From: Lota lota
Lineage: Eukaryota > Chordata > Actinopteri > Gadiformes > Lotidae
Direction of reading: 5' to 3'
Assembly: GCA_026745465.1 (NCBI GenBank)
Contig: JACYXH010000472.1
Coordinates: forward strand, 1,794,743-1,858,742
DNA: 64,000 bases
The notes under the pieces were generated by a model. The model saw nothing but the letters and a program-made list of their open reading frames with translations, was not told the origin of the DNA and did no database searches. Positions 1 through 13,937 of this stretch are shown one piece after another (position 1 is the first letter of the stretch; each line of letters starts with the position of its first letter). The position numbers and the translations under genes were made by a program.

Positions 1-89
1 GCACCTAAACATATTTGTTTTGTCAATTGTGAACACTGCATCCAGTTGTGCTGGGTTTTTATTATAATCCTCTTTTGGTTTGTCTACAG

Positions 90-3000
90 AACATCAAGCT
101 GTCCTCGATCAAAGTGGACACGCGCTACACCACCACGCAGCAGGTGGTGAAATTGATCGGCAGCCACACCATCAGCAAGGTAACGGTGAAGATAGGAGAC
201 CTGAAGCGCACCAAGATGGTCCGCACCATCAACCTCTACTACAACAACAGGACCGTGCAGGCCATCGTGGAGCTCAAAAACAAGTGAGTTGTCTGTGGCT
301 AGTCGCTCACTCTCTGTACCTCTGTTTAAGATCGGGCATCTTGTGTGATTGCATTTTTGCTCTATTGCTCCTTTTACCAGGAATATACAAATACGTTAAA
401 TTCTTTAAATGTATTTATTCTTTAAAGAGACGCTCCCCTAAAAATCATGTTTTTCCTTTTAGTTAGTGTCTTTGGGCAAACATGGATGCTTTGATTTAGT
501 ATTCTAGCAACAAATGTTCCCATTCAACTTAAAATCAGTATTAACAGCACCAACTCACCCTCTCTTTGAGTAGAGTGAAAAGACATGCACTAAAGAGATG
601 AAAGTCCTCCTTATGAAAGTCCAACGTATGTAACAAGCCCTCTCCCCCGCTCCCCTCTCCCCAGGCCGGCCCGCTGGCACAAGGCCAAGAAGGTGCAGCT
701 GACCCCGGGCCAGACGGAGGTGAAGATTGACCTGCCGCTGCCCATCGTGGCATCCAACCTGATGATTGAGTTCTCCGACTTCTACGAGAACTACCAGGCG
801 TCCACGGAGACGCTGCAGTGTCCCCGCTGCAGCGCCTCGGTGCCGGCCAACCCAGGCGTGTGTGGAAACTGTGGGGAGAACGTGTACCAGTGCCACAAGT
901 GCAGGTGAGCCTCGGACCTTCCACCCGCCGTTTTGCTGGAGAACACTGGCTAAGACTAGCGGCCGAACATGTAGGAGGGAAAAGAAGACTAAGAAAGAAT
1001 ATTTAATTTAAATATGATTAAATTTAATATTTATAAAATAAGGTTTTACAGCGATTTGTTTCAGACATAGTTTGATCAGTTTTAGTATGATCAAACTGTG
1101 CATTTGGTTTGACGTGCTACTTTAACTTCAGTCCTAAAACAAACTCGTCGTCCATTGCATCAGGTCCATTAATTATGATGAGAAGGACCCCTTCCTGTGC
1201 AACGCCTGCGGTTTCTGCAAATACGCCCGCTTTGACTTCATGCTGTACGCCAAACCCTGCTGTGCTGTGGATCCCATCGAGAACGAGGAGGACAGGAAGA
1301 AGGTAAGACACAACTCTTGGGCCAAAATACAGATTGTTGCAAACCTCCCTCGGGCTAAAACCCTACCCAGATGCCTATTACAGTGTCTTCTTCCTAGTAT
1401 GTCTACAAGTGGACTTGAACGGTCCTGCGTGTGTTTCTCTGCAGGCTGTGACCAACATCAACACTCTGCTGGATAAGGCTGACAGGGTGTACCACCAGCT
1501 GATGGGCCACCGGCCCCAGCTAGAGAGCCTTCTGTCCAAGGTCAACGAGGCTGCACCGGAAAAACCTCAGGTGAGTTGCTCAGAAGCCAGGTACCCCATG
1601 TGGGTCGCTCACTACTGCTTGCGTTTTTCCATTTAAATTGGGTGTTCCTAACCCCTTCTTCTGCATCTCCACCAGGAGGACTCTGGAGCCGGTGGGGGAC
1701 TGGGGGCCACGTCAGCCAACGTGAACCGCTACATCCAACAGCTGGCCCAGGAGTACAGTGGAGACTGCAAGACCTCCTTCGATGAGCTTTCCAAGATCAT
1801 ACAGGTAGGATTGCCTCCATTCTTCTCCATGCATGTTGTATTTCTATTGTATTGTATTGTATGGTCTGCTACACGATAAACATATGGCCCAAATTGTTAA
1901 CCTTTTTAGATTTTTACCATCCAATTTACATTTCTACATTTTGACCCAACGTGTACTTTGAGGTTTGAAGAAAATGCCATTCGTCTGTGGATGGTCCATG
2001 AAAAAACCCTGAACGCTGTTCTTCTCCCCCCCACCCCTTGTGTGTGTGTTTTTGCATGAGCAGAAGGTGCTGGCGTCCCGTAAGGAGCTCCTGGAGTATG
2101 ACCTCCAGCAGCGCGAGGCGGCCACCAGGTCGTCCCGGAGCAGCAGCGGCGGCAACCAGCCCACCTTCACCGCCAGCCAGTACCGCGCCCTCTCCGTGCT
2201 GGGCTGCGGCCACACCTCCTCCAACAAGTGCTACGGCTGCGCCTCAGCCGTCACGGGCCACTGCATCACGCTGCTGCGCGCTCTCGCCACCAACCCCGCC
2301 CTCCGGCAGATCCTGGTCCTCCAGGGGCTGATCCGGGAGCTGTTTGAGTACAACCTGCGGCGAGGCACAGCCTCCATGCGGGAAGAGGTGAGGCAGCTGG
2401 TCTGCCTCCTCACCAGGTGAGTCCTCACCTTGTATTCTGTTGGGGAGGACTGGGTGTTAACAAATGATCAACGTAGTGCAGTTGATTTGTAAACGGGTGT
2501 GGCGGGAATGAGTGACTTGAGCAATCCAAAGACTGACTTGCACGCAGTAAGTCAGTCTTTGGATGGAGCCAAACCAACAGGTGTAGTGGTTGGGTGTGTT
2601 TGACTCCCAGCCGGAAGGTTCTGGGTTTGATCCCCCATGGCCGCGGTTTACATGGAGGCGTCCTTGAGCAAGACGCCCCTACCTTGAGCTTAACTTTGAA
2701 CTGAATGAGCACACCCAAGTGACCTGTATCTGAATTCATTCTCACTTTGGATAAACACTTCTGCTAAAAGACTATTCGACCGTTAAAATACTGTGATATT
2801 AACTGTTTCCAGCACCTAGCTCCATGTATGTGCTGGTTTCCTCAGGCGTGACCTAAAGATTTTGTTTGCTTCTCTTCATCCAGGGATCACCCAGAAGCCA
2901 CTCAGCAGATGAATGACCTCATCATTGCCAAAGTGTCTTCTGCCCTTAAAGGACACTGGGCCAATCCGGATCTGGTACGATGTTAACCATCCCTTACTCA

Positions 3001-6000
3001 ACTGAATCCCTGTAGTCACATACGTATGGTCTCTTTCTAGTATCCTACATATCCATATTGGAAATGCAGTCGTCACTTTGGTTCAAAATATATTAATGCG
3101 AATTGAATGGCTGCAGTGAAAACGCTGCAGAGTACAGAGTTAAGTTGGTCTTTAAAGCAAGTGAAGTTAGGTAGGCAGTGTTTTTGGGTGTGTGTCTGAT
3201 GCTCCTGGTTTCCCTGACCTTGCAGGTCAGTAATCTGCAGTATGAGATGCTGCTGCTGACGGACTCCATCTCTAAAGAGGGCGGATGCTGGGAGCTCAGG
3301 CTGCGTTGTGGTACGTTGTTCATATATATTTACCTTTGATTTCACCGGGTATTTACTTTTCATTTAGTTGAACTTCTTTTGGACAAACGTACAACAAAAG
3401 GCATACCTTTTTTAGTAATTTTAATCATGTGCTAAATGGATGTAAAGTCAGCCTTCACTCCTCTGGAATGACTACAAACATCATGGTAACATGTTGGTTA
3501 TGTTCCTATCTCTCCCCATCCAGCCCTCAGTCTGTTCCTCATGTCTGTGAACATCAAGACGCCCGTGGTAGTGGAGAACATAACCCTGATGTGTCTGAGG
3601 ATCCTGCAGAAGCTCATCAAGCCCCCTGCGCCCACCAGCAAGAAGAACAAGGTAAACGCCACGCAGCCATTGGTCCTGGAGCGTCACATGATCTGCTTTG
3701 AGAAGAAATAGAATGGAAGGAATTGGTATAAATTCAGAATCCTTGAAATGCCCTTACATTGAAATGTAAAACAATGAATTGTATATTTTAAAATATAAAT
3801 TCAAAATTATTTTCCAATCAATATATTTAATTTGATGTGTGTGAATAGGATGCTGCCGTTGAGTCTCTGACCACAGTGAAGCCCTACAGCAATGAAATCC
3901 ATGCCCAGGCCCAGCTCTGGCTCAAGAAGGACCCCAAAGCGTCCTACGATGCCTGGAAGAAGTGCCTCCCAGCTCGTTGTAAGTGGAGCTCTCTGAAAAA
4001 CGGCACTGAAAAGCAATGGATTTAACTATTACTATTTCAGACAATTCTATCCACTCTGGCATTTTTCTCAGAGATGCCGGTAGACAGTCTACCGGTAGGC
4101 ATCCCTGAGCAACAGCATTGGGCTTGAAACCCCCAACCTTTTGGCTGGGAGTCAAACACCCTAACCACTAGACTTTCCTGCCCCCTTTTAAAGAACCTTC
4201 TAATCCAATGTCTCATTGATTAGAGTATTAGACTAAGTATTTAACGGGTGGGTGTGCTCCACCTGCAGGCCAGGAGACGGTGTCCAAGCCCCAGAGCAAG
4301 GTGGAGCTGCGGAGGCAGTACCTCCTGGAGAAGTACGTGTGGAAGTGGAAGCAGTTCATGAGGGCCAGGACCGAGGGCCTGTTCCCCCGCCTGCTCAAAC
4401 TCAGCCACAACAACTGGCTGCGACAGGTAACACGCGTTCACTAAGCTCACGATCAATGCTCACCCTAACCCCTTCCTCCTGAGTCGGATATACACAGAGT
4501 AGATCATCGTCGAGCATTCCATTACATAGTTGTTGGTGCTTGTGTTACCTAGAAAATGAACACTCCTGTTTATGGGGTGATTTAGTAAATATTTGTATGA
4601 CTTTTTCTTTGAAAATACAGAGGTAAAGTTAACTTTCTTAGAGGTCAAGCTCTGTGCACTGTTTAGTCATGACAACGTGTGTGTGTGTGTGTAAGGTGCT
4701 CTGTTTAGTCATGACAACATGTGTATGTGTGTAAGGTGCTCTGTTTAGTCATGACAACGTGTGTGTGTGTGTGTGTGTCAGGTGCTCTGTTTAGTCATGA
4801 CAACATGTGTGTGTATGTGTGTCAGGTGCTCTGTTTAGTCATGACAACATGTGTGTGTAAGGTGCTCTGTTTAGTCATGACTACATGTGTGTGTGTGTGT
4901 CAGGTGCTCTTCACGCCTGCCACCCAAGCAGCCAGGCAGGCCGCGTGTACCATCGTGGAGGCCCTCACCACCATTCCCAGCCGCAAGCAGCAAGTCCTGG
5001 ACCTGCTCACCAGGTAGGAGTCCCCTTACCGGGGTTTGCCATGCAATATGGCTGTATGGTGCTGGGTGGAGGACACTGACAGGATAAATGAGGATGTGGA
5101 AATGATTCCATGAAATGATTGAATAATTTTTGTGGATTTACAAGATTGAGTCCTGCAACATCGTTTCATCCTTACATTTCAGTTCAAACTTAGTTACATC
5201 TTTCTACTAAAATATTGACTCTTGTTGGGCTGGGGTTATTCTGCTAGCGATGCTTGTCTGCCGTGTACTGACTGTGTGTGTGTGTGTGTGTGTGTGTGTA
5301 TCAGCTACCTGGACGAGCTGAGTGTGGCAGGGGAGTGTGCGGTGGAGTACCTGGGTCTGTACCAGAAGCTCATCAAGCCAGCCCACTGGAAGGTGTACCT
5401 GGCTGCCCGTGGAGTCCTGCCCTACATCGGCAACCTCATCACCAAGGTGACTAGATGACTGGATGCTCCATGAATTAATATGTGTGTGGCTATATATGTG
5501 TGTACATATATGTGTGTGTATATATATATATATATGTATATGCGCCCGTTGGTGGATGTTTTTAATCCAAGCGTTGATGCCATAGTCCTGACCTTCAGGA
5601 AAACATTGCTAATAGGAATACCCTTGCACAACTGTTTGTGATGATTCAATGATGATGATTATCCCATGTATACATTTAGACACACAATTGCGCAATCCAA
5701 AGCCCATTGTTTTGTCTTAAATGTATATTCTCTTAAAACGCCAGCAAACAGCCTCCATTTTCTTAATGTATTCTAAAGTTGCAGACTACCAAGTGTTACA
5801 GAAGCAGTTATTCATGAGTTATTCATCAGTATCTCTATGTATATCTGTCTAGGAAATCGCCAACCTGCTTTCTCTGGAAGAAGCTACGCTGAGCACTGAC
5901 CTCCAGCAAGGCTACGCCCTCAAGAGTTTGACAGGTATGTTTTGCTATTGGTTACTAGCGACGGGAATCGGCAGATACCTCATGCTACGATATTACAAAG

Positions 6001-9000
6001 ATATTTGAGTGAGTTTTTTATCCGATTTAATATTAAGTGTGGTATAACAATTAGGTTGATAGTTCAGGTTCTACAGGTTTGTCTGTCTGCCATTGCTTTT
6101 TAAATGAACGTTGCCAAACAGAACATGGTTGATGCAAATTGACTATTGGCGAATACACTATAACACGCTCTGTAGTTATATATGTATGACAGTACCATAC
6201 ATTTGCTTCCACTAAGATAACATTGACGGGTTGGGTTTCTTTTTTTGAGTATTCGAAGCAAAGAATCCCGATACTCACATGAATTGATTATTATAATTTT
6301 TCCATCCTTAGGGGTTAGTTTGAACTTCACACTCACCACCGATTGTTGAGATTAAAGAGTGCTTTGTCATACCTATTGAATTTACACCTTATGACACAAT
6401 GTGAACGGTTTCCTCCAGGGCTGCTGTCGTCGTTCGTGGAGGTGGAGTCCATCAAGCGGCACTTCAAGAGCCGGCTGGTGGGCACGGTGCTCAACGGCTA
6501 CCTCTGTCTGAGGAAGCTGGTGGTCCAGCGCACCAAGCTCATCGACGAGACCCAGGACATGCTGCTGGAGATGCTGGAGGACATGACCACAGGTGGGTGG
6601 GTCAGGCCCGTCCTCCAGGGCACGGCGGTTAATGGAGATATTGATATCAAACCTTCCCTGGAAGGAGGGAAATATAAACTCCCTGCCGACGGCATTCATC
6701 AGAGAACACCAATGAAGGCCCCTGGTTTGGGATCAAATAAATTATTGACACAACTGTGTCTACAGGAACGGAGTCTGAAACCAAGGCCTTCATGGCGGTG
6801 TGCATTGAGACCGCTAAGCGCTACGACCTGGACGACTACCGGACGCCCGTGTTCATCTTTGAGCGACTGTGCAGCATCATCTACCCTGTGAGTTTCACCC
6901 ACCGTTCACGCTCCACACACAGCCTCAGAGACGTTGATCAGACCTAATGATGAAGGCCAAACAAAGCTCACTGCAGCGCGGACGTTGTAGTGAGTGGACG
7001 AATGTTATTCATTCATTTCACCTACTTTCTTCCATACTTCTGTGCATTTTATGCAGATTGCATTTAAATATTAGTTGACAGTATTTACTAAAGCAGGTCT
7101 CATTGAAATAGGCGTCCTTGAGCAAGATGAATAACCCCAACCAGCTTCTTATTGTTACCTGATAAAAGGGTCACCAAAATACTCAGTAGCGTTATCAGCA
7201 GATGTATTGAAATATAATGCGCTCATCTAATGCTATAATATGAAATGAATAAAGACGTGGTCTGCTGCTGTATGACAGACGTCAGAGGTCACCCCCTCAC
7301 CCTTGTCACTCCCTCCCACCTCCTCCAGGAGGAGAACGAGGTGACAGAGTTCTTCGTGACCCTGGAGAAGGACCCCCAGCAGGAGGACTTCCTGCAGGGC
7401 CGCATGCCGGGGAACCCGTACAGCAGCAACGAGCCGGGCATCAGGCCCCTCATGAGGGACATCAAGAACAAGATCTGCCAGGACTGTGACCTGGTGGCCC
7501 TGCTGGAGGACGACAGTGGCATGGAGGTCAGCGCATCACATCACCGGACCCTTACCCTGCAGTCACATGATTTGACCCTTACCCTGCAGTCACATGACCC
7601 GACCCTTACCCTCTAGTCACATGACCCGACCCTTACCCTGCAGTCACATGACCCGACCCTTACCCTGCAGTTACATGACCCGACCCTTACCCTGCAGTTA
7701 CATGACCGGACCCTAGCAGCATTTAGTATTACTAAACATACATCGACTAGTATACACTGTATACAATGCTTAAAGAACGTGGGAGGGGTCAGGCCTGTAC
7801 CCGATTTTTTAATCACCAAGCACTATAGCAGCATTTATGAATATTGAAGATATACATGCATAGACTTATAAAAACGTAAAAGATGTGTCTTTACCCCCAA
7901 GCTTCTGGTGAACAACAAAATCATCAGCTTGGATCTGTCTGTAGCTGAGGTCTACAAGAAGGTGTGGTGCCCCACCAATGAGGTGAGTCCCATCATGGAT
8001 ATGGATTTAATTTACCCTAAAAGGACAATACGGGTCTAGGTGAGCTAACCATCTACCAACTTTGGATAGATGGTTACGATGGTTTGCCCATCCGGATCGG
8101 TACTGTCCTAATTTTGTGAATTTATCAAAGGGGCTTTTCCCAGGGCCTTGCCTTCAGATTAAAGGTAGGCAATGCAAATATTAATATCTTGGGTAACGAG
8201 CTTTTATTTTATTTTATTTTTTTGCCAGGGTGAACCAATGAGAATCATCTACCGCATGAGAGGCCTGCTGGGTGACGCTACCGAGGAGTTCATTGAGTCG
8301 CTGGACTCAACCACAGGTAACACTAGACATAGTTTACATGAATGGACTCAACCACCGGTAACACTAGACATAGTTTACATGACTATTCTGTTTTGGAAGT
8401 AGTTCAAAATGATGAGGAAATGCAAGAAAAAACATGAATTAAATGCTGAATTTGTTTGCGTATTGTAGACGAAGAGGAGGATGACGAGGAGGTGTACAAG
8501 ATGGCAGGTGTAATGGCCCAGTGTCGGGGGTTGGAGTGCATGCTGAATCGGCTGTCGGGAATCAAAGACTTCAAACAAGGAAGGCATCTTCTCACCGTAA
8601 GTCAGGACGCACACATGCAAAACTTTAAATTGATAAGCAACTGAATTATTATGGATGATTGTGGATCTTATTTTACATTAATAAAGTTAATATTCAGGAC
8701 TAGATCCCAAGACGTCCAGTATTGGCAACGTCACCTACAACAAATTTAATGAATAAAATGTCCATTATTCTCAAAACAGAGGGTTTGAACTAGCTCTGCC
8801 GTAGTACAACCTGCCACGTTCATTTGGCTACTAGTCATATTCCCTGATCCAGAATGTCTATTTAACCTTAATGTTTGTTTGTGTGTTAATCCAGGTGCTG
8901 CTGAAGCTGTTCAGCTACTGTGTGAAGGTGAAGGTGAACAGACAGCAGCTGGTTAGACCAGAGATGAACACACTCAACGTCATGCTGGGAACACTCAACC

Positions 9001-12000
9001 TGGTGAGAACAGAGACCCCATTTTTTTATCACAAACTATCGGAGTTCTACATCATTTAATACAAACCTGATCATTCAATCAGACATTGTAATAATTGTCA
9101 CTGTCCTGTCAAGTGTTCTGCTGAATTTCCCTGTAGGGATTAATAAAGTCATATCTTATAATTGAAGGCCTAATGTCCTAAAATTGTAGTGCTGGTCCTG
9201 TTGTCCAGCCCCTAAACCCCAGCCTGCTTGTGTCCCCTCCAGGCCTTGGTGGCGGAGCAGGAGAGCAAGGACAGCGGAGGGGCGTCCATAGCAGAGCAGG
9301 TCCTGAGCATCATGGAGATCATCCTGGACGAAGCTAACGCTGAGATCTCAGAAGACAAGGTGAGACCTCTAGAGATTAGGGTAGAAGGCAATGCAGTACA
9401 CACAGATCCTGGTTCAGATTGTGGGGTTCCATGAAATGAGGTTGGGGTTAACTGTCCTGAAACGAGAGTTGTTATAATGGTGATGAGTAAAATAACAAAG
9501 CTAGTGCCGCTGAATCATGATCCTCTTCCTCCTCCCAGAGTAACCTGCTGCTGACGGGGGATAAGGACCAGCTGGTGATGCTGCTGGACCAGATCAACAC
9601 TCCGTTTGTGCGCTCCAACCCCAGCGTCCTGCAGGGCCTGCTGCGCATCATCCCCTACCTGTCCTTCGGGGAGCTGGAGAAGATGCGCATCCTGGTGGAG
9701 CGCTTCAAGCCGTGCTGCAACTTCGACAAGTAAAGCCCTTTGAGTCGCCTTGGAGCGTTTTATATGAACTATTTTATTTATCGCATAACTTCCTCACAAT
9801 CCATGTATTTGAAGTCCCTCTTACAGGTAGTGTTGCGTGATTTCCTCAATTGCATCGTGTTTTATATTGAGTTGTGTTGAAGCAGCACTCACGCGTGTCT
9901 CTCTCCAGGTATGATGAGGAGCACAGTGCAGATGACAAGGTCTTCCTGGATTGCTTCTGCAAGATCGCTGCGGGAATCAAAAACAACAGCAACGGCCATC
10001 AGCTGAAGGACCTCATCCTCCAGAAGGGGATCAGCCAAAGTGCCCTGGACTACATGAAGAAACATATCCCTAATGCCAAAAAGTATGTCCAGCTCTGTGT
10101 CCACCTTGTTGTTAGATAATAATTCATGAATGAATCATTAATTATGAATATTTGTGATCCTGGTACTGGACTGTGTGGCCCATGGAGGTAATCTGGGATG
10201 TATGTTCTGATTCTCTCACCGCTGTGTCTGTGTTTTTATTATCAAGTCTGGACGCTGACGTGTGGAAGAAGTTCCTCTCCAGACCAGCGCTGCCTTTCAT
10301 CCTGAGACTTCTCCGAGGCCTCGCTACCCAGCACCCCCCTACCCAGGTACATAGCACCCACCTAGGTAGATACAACCCCAACCAGGTACATAGCACCCAC
10401 TAAGTTAGATACAACCCCACCCCAAATTAAATGTTTTTGGAATGTAGAATTCGTATCACCTTGTATTGATAAAGGAAACGACTAATAAATGCATGAATTA
10501 AGACCATATTAAATAAAGCAATATAAATGAATAAAATAAGATTTATGTTCATATGTTACCCTATTGCTCTATGGCGGTAAACACTCAGTGGAACCATCTC
10601 CCATGGTCTCGTCTCCCCCCTCCAGGCGCTAATTGGTACTGACTCCATCACCAACCTCCACAAGCTGGAGCAGGTGTCGAGTGACGAGGGCATCGGCACG
10701 CTGGCGGAGAACCTGCTGGAGGCGCTGCGCGAGCACGCCCACGTCAACCTGAAGATCGACGCCGCTCGCCGCGAGACCCGGGCCGAGAAGAAACGCATGG
10801 CCATGGCTATGAGGCAGAAGGCCCTGGGCACTCTGGGCATGACCGTACGTAGCCCTCCCATAGACACAGCTGGTGCTGGCTGGCTGCTAAGCACTTTGTA
10901 ACTTTTGCTCAGAAAGGTGCAATATAAATAAACATAGTTCTCATTTAATGGGAAATAATATCACTATTATAATTGTTCCCTCTGTATTTGGGATGATGAT
11001 TTTGTAGTTTTTGTTGTGAGCAGCCGTCTCCATAGCAATGTGTTGTGTTTCAGACCAACGAGAAGGGTCAGGTGGTGACCAAGACTCCCCTGCTGAAGCA
11101 GATGGAGGAACTGATTGAGGAGCCAGGGCTCACCTGCTGCATCTGTAGAGAGGGCTACAAGTTCCAGGTACACACACACACACACCTCTGTTCATGTTTA
11201 TAGGTGGATGTGTTGCTTTAACAGCCAACCCTCCTCAGCTCTCTGTCCCTCCTGACCCGTAATTTTGTATTCTTTTAAATGTTTTAATGTCATCTTTGAT
11301 TACCTAGAAAATCACTTTATTCACAGAATGTATTATTATGTGTTTGATACTAGCCATATAAATGTTTTTTGTTGCCATTTACAAAGTGTTCTGTAAATCA
11401 TATAGTGGGATCTATTTTAGGTTCATTTTTAAGTTCCGTTATTCTGAAATTACATTCAACCCAATAAAGAAAGAGACATCCTTGTCTCTGCGGGTGTGTT
11501 GACGTCTGTCCCCTCTCTCGCTCCCCAGTCTACCAAGGTGCTGGGTATCTACACCCACACCAAGCGTGTCACCCTGGAGGAGTTTGAGAATAAGCCCCGG
11601 AAACAGCAGGGCTACAGCACCGTGTCGCACTTTAACATAGTCCACTACGACTGTCACCTGGCTGCAGTCAGGTAGGAGTCCCACTTTAACATAGTCCACT
11701 AGACTGTCACCTGCAGTCAGGTAGGAGCACGTTGACACACTAACAATGCAGCCTACCTGTATTCTTCCTTGGTCCTTTCAGCATGTCGTTTTAGCATTTT
11801 CAAAGAAACATCTGGTGGAAGTTCTGTTTGACCATAGTTGTTAATGTTGGATTACCCGCCCCCCCGCCCTTTGGCAGGCTGGCCCGTGGGCGAGAGGAGT
11901 GGGAGAGTGCTGCGCTCCAGAACGCCAACACTAGGTGTAACGGGCTGCTCCCAGTGTGGGGGCCGCAGGTACCAGAGTCTGCCTTCGCTACCTGCCTAGC

Positions 12001-13891
12001 AAGGTGAGAACTCCCCCATCACACACACAGGTTTTGTAATTGATCCAGCTAATTGGCATGTACTTCCTTCATTCATTAGTTATGTTGCAATAACAGTATA
12101 TTATCCATGGTGATTATACTCGCATTTCCTTCTTGATTAATGAACTTGTTTATTGGGACACTATTGAGGGTAGATAGTGTCCCCATAAACCAACACAATA
12201 ATAAAATGAAAAAGGTTTATGGGGACACTATTAAGGGTAGATAGTGTCCCCATAAACCAGCACAATAATAAATTGGTTTATAGGGACACTATTGAGGGTA
12301 GATATTGTCCTCATAAACCAACACAAGAATAAATATCTTGTTCGTAGGGACACTATTTAGGGCATCTCTTCCACTGTCCCCGTACAGCAGGTTCATATAA
12401 ACCTGTCCTCTGTTCTCCCCCCCCCCCCCCCCCCCCCCCGCGGTGCAGGCACAACACGTACCTGCAGGAGTGCACGGGCCAGCGGGAGCCCACCTACCAG
12501 CTCAACATCCACGACACCAAGCTGCTGTTCCTGCGCTTCGCCACTGAGCAGTCCTTCAGCGTGGACTCGGGTGGAGGCGGCCGCGAGAGCAACATCCACC
12601 TCATCCCCTACATCCTCCACACGGTGCTCTACGTCCTCAACACGTACGTACCAAGTGTTGTCCCTAATGGGAAGTGACCCTACACCCTACGACACCCCCA
12701 CCCCCAACACCACGAGACCCCTTGTAAACAGTCAAACCCCCCCCACCCCCAACAGCACGAGGGCCACGTCGCGGGAGGAGAAGAATCTGCAGAGCTTCCA
12801 GGAGCAGCCGTGTGAGAAGTGGGTGGAGAGCTCCTACGAGGTGGACGGCCCCCACTACTTCTGCATCCTGGCCATGCACGTGCTGCCCCCCGAGCGCTGG
12901 AGGACCTGCCGCCTCCACTTCCTGCGCCGGCTCCTGATCACCGCGCACGCCCGCAAGCTGTCCACCGCCCCCACCAACAAGTAGGAACCGTAAAGGATTA
13001 GGAAGCTTATAAATTATAAATACTACTTTGTATTTATAACGTTTAATACTGGTGACGTTAATGAATACAATTGTATTCCAAATGCTTTCTGCTGACCTGT
13101 GCACCTGGTGTGTTCTGTGTCAGACTCTCAGATAAAACCCCAAAGGAGTACGCCGTCTACCGCTCTCCTGTCCTCTTCTGGGGTCTGGTAGACCTGGTCT
13201 ACGACATGTTCAGGGTAAGTGGGGCAGAGTCCATGTGGATATTCATGTGTAGTTTAGGGATCTTAGGATTGTATCCTTCATGTACCAATCCAAAATGCAT
13301 CTTGTACAAAACGTGACACATCAGTTCTAGTGTAGCGACACGGGTGTGGGACTCTCAACCGGAAGGTACTGGGTTCGATACCCAGTGTCCGTAACCTTAC
13401 CTGTTGGCATCCTTGAGCGAGACACCTCACTCGTACCAGCTGACATGCATCTGCATTCACTGTCTTTTTTTTATTAAAGCAGAAGAACTAACACATGGCT
13501 GGGGTACAGATAGAGTATGACACTGACCATTGTTCTTCATTTGTTGGCTCCATTCCAATGGGTCCTGGTTTTCCTTTGGCTCCATTCCATTGGGCTTTGG
13601 TTTTCAATCGGCTCCATTCCATCGGTTCCATTCTGTCGATTCCTGGTTTTCCATTGGCTCCTGGTGCTCCATTGGCTTCGCTCCGTTGGCTCCATGTCCT
13701 TGTTTCCCGGTGGCCGTGCAGAAGGTACCCACCAGCAACACAGAGGGCGGCTGGTCCTTCTCACTGGCCGAGTATGTGCGCCACAACGACATGCCCATCT
13801 ACGAGGCCTCCGAGCGCGTGCTCCGAACCTTCCAGGACGAGCTCATGCCCGCAGAGTCCTTCTCAGAGTTCCTAGACGTCGTAGGTCAGTG

Positions 13892-13937
<46 letters not shown>

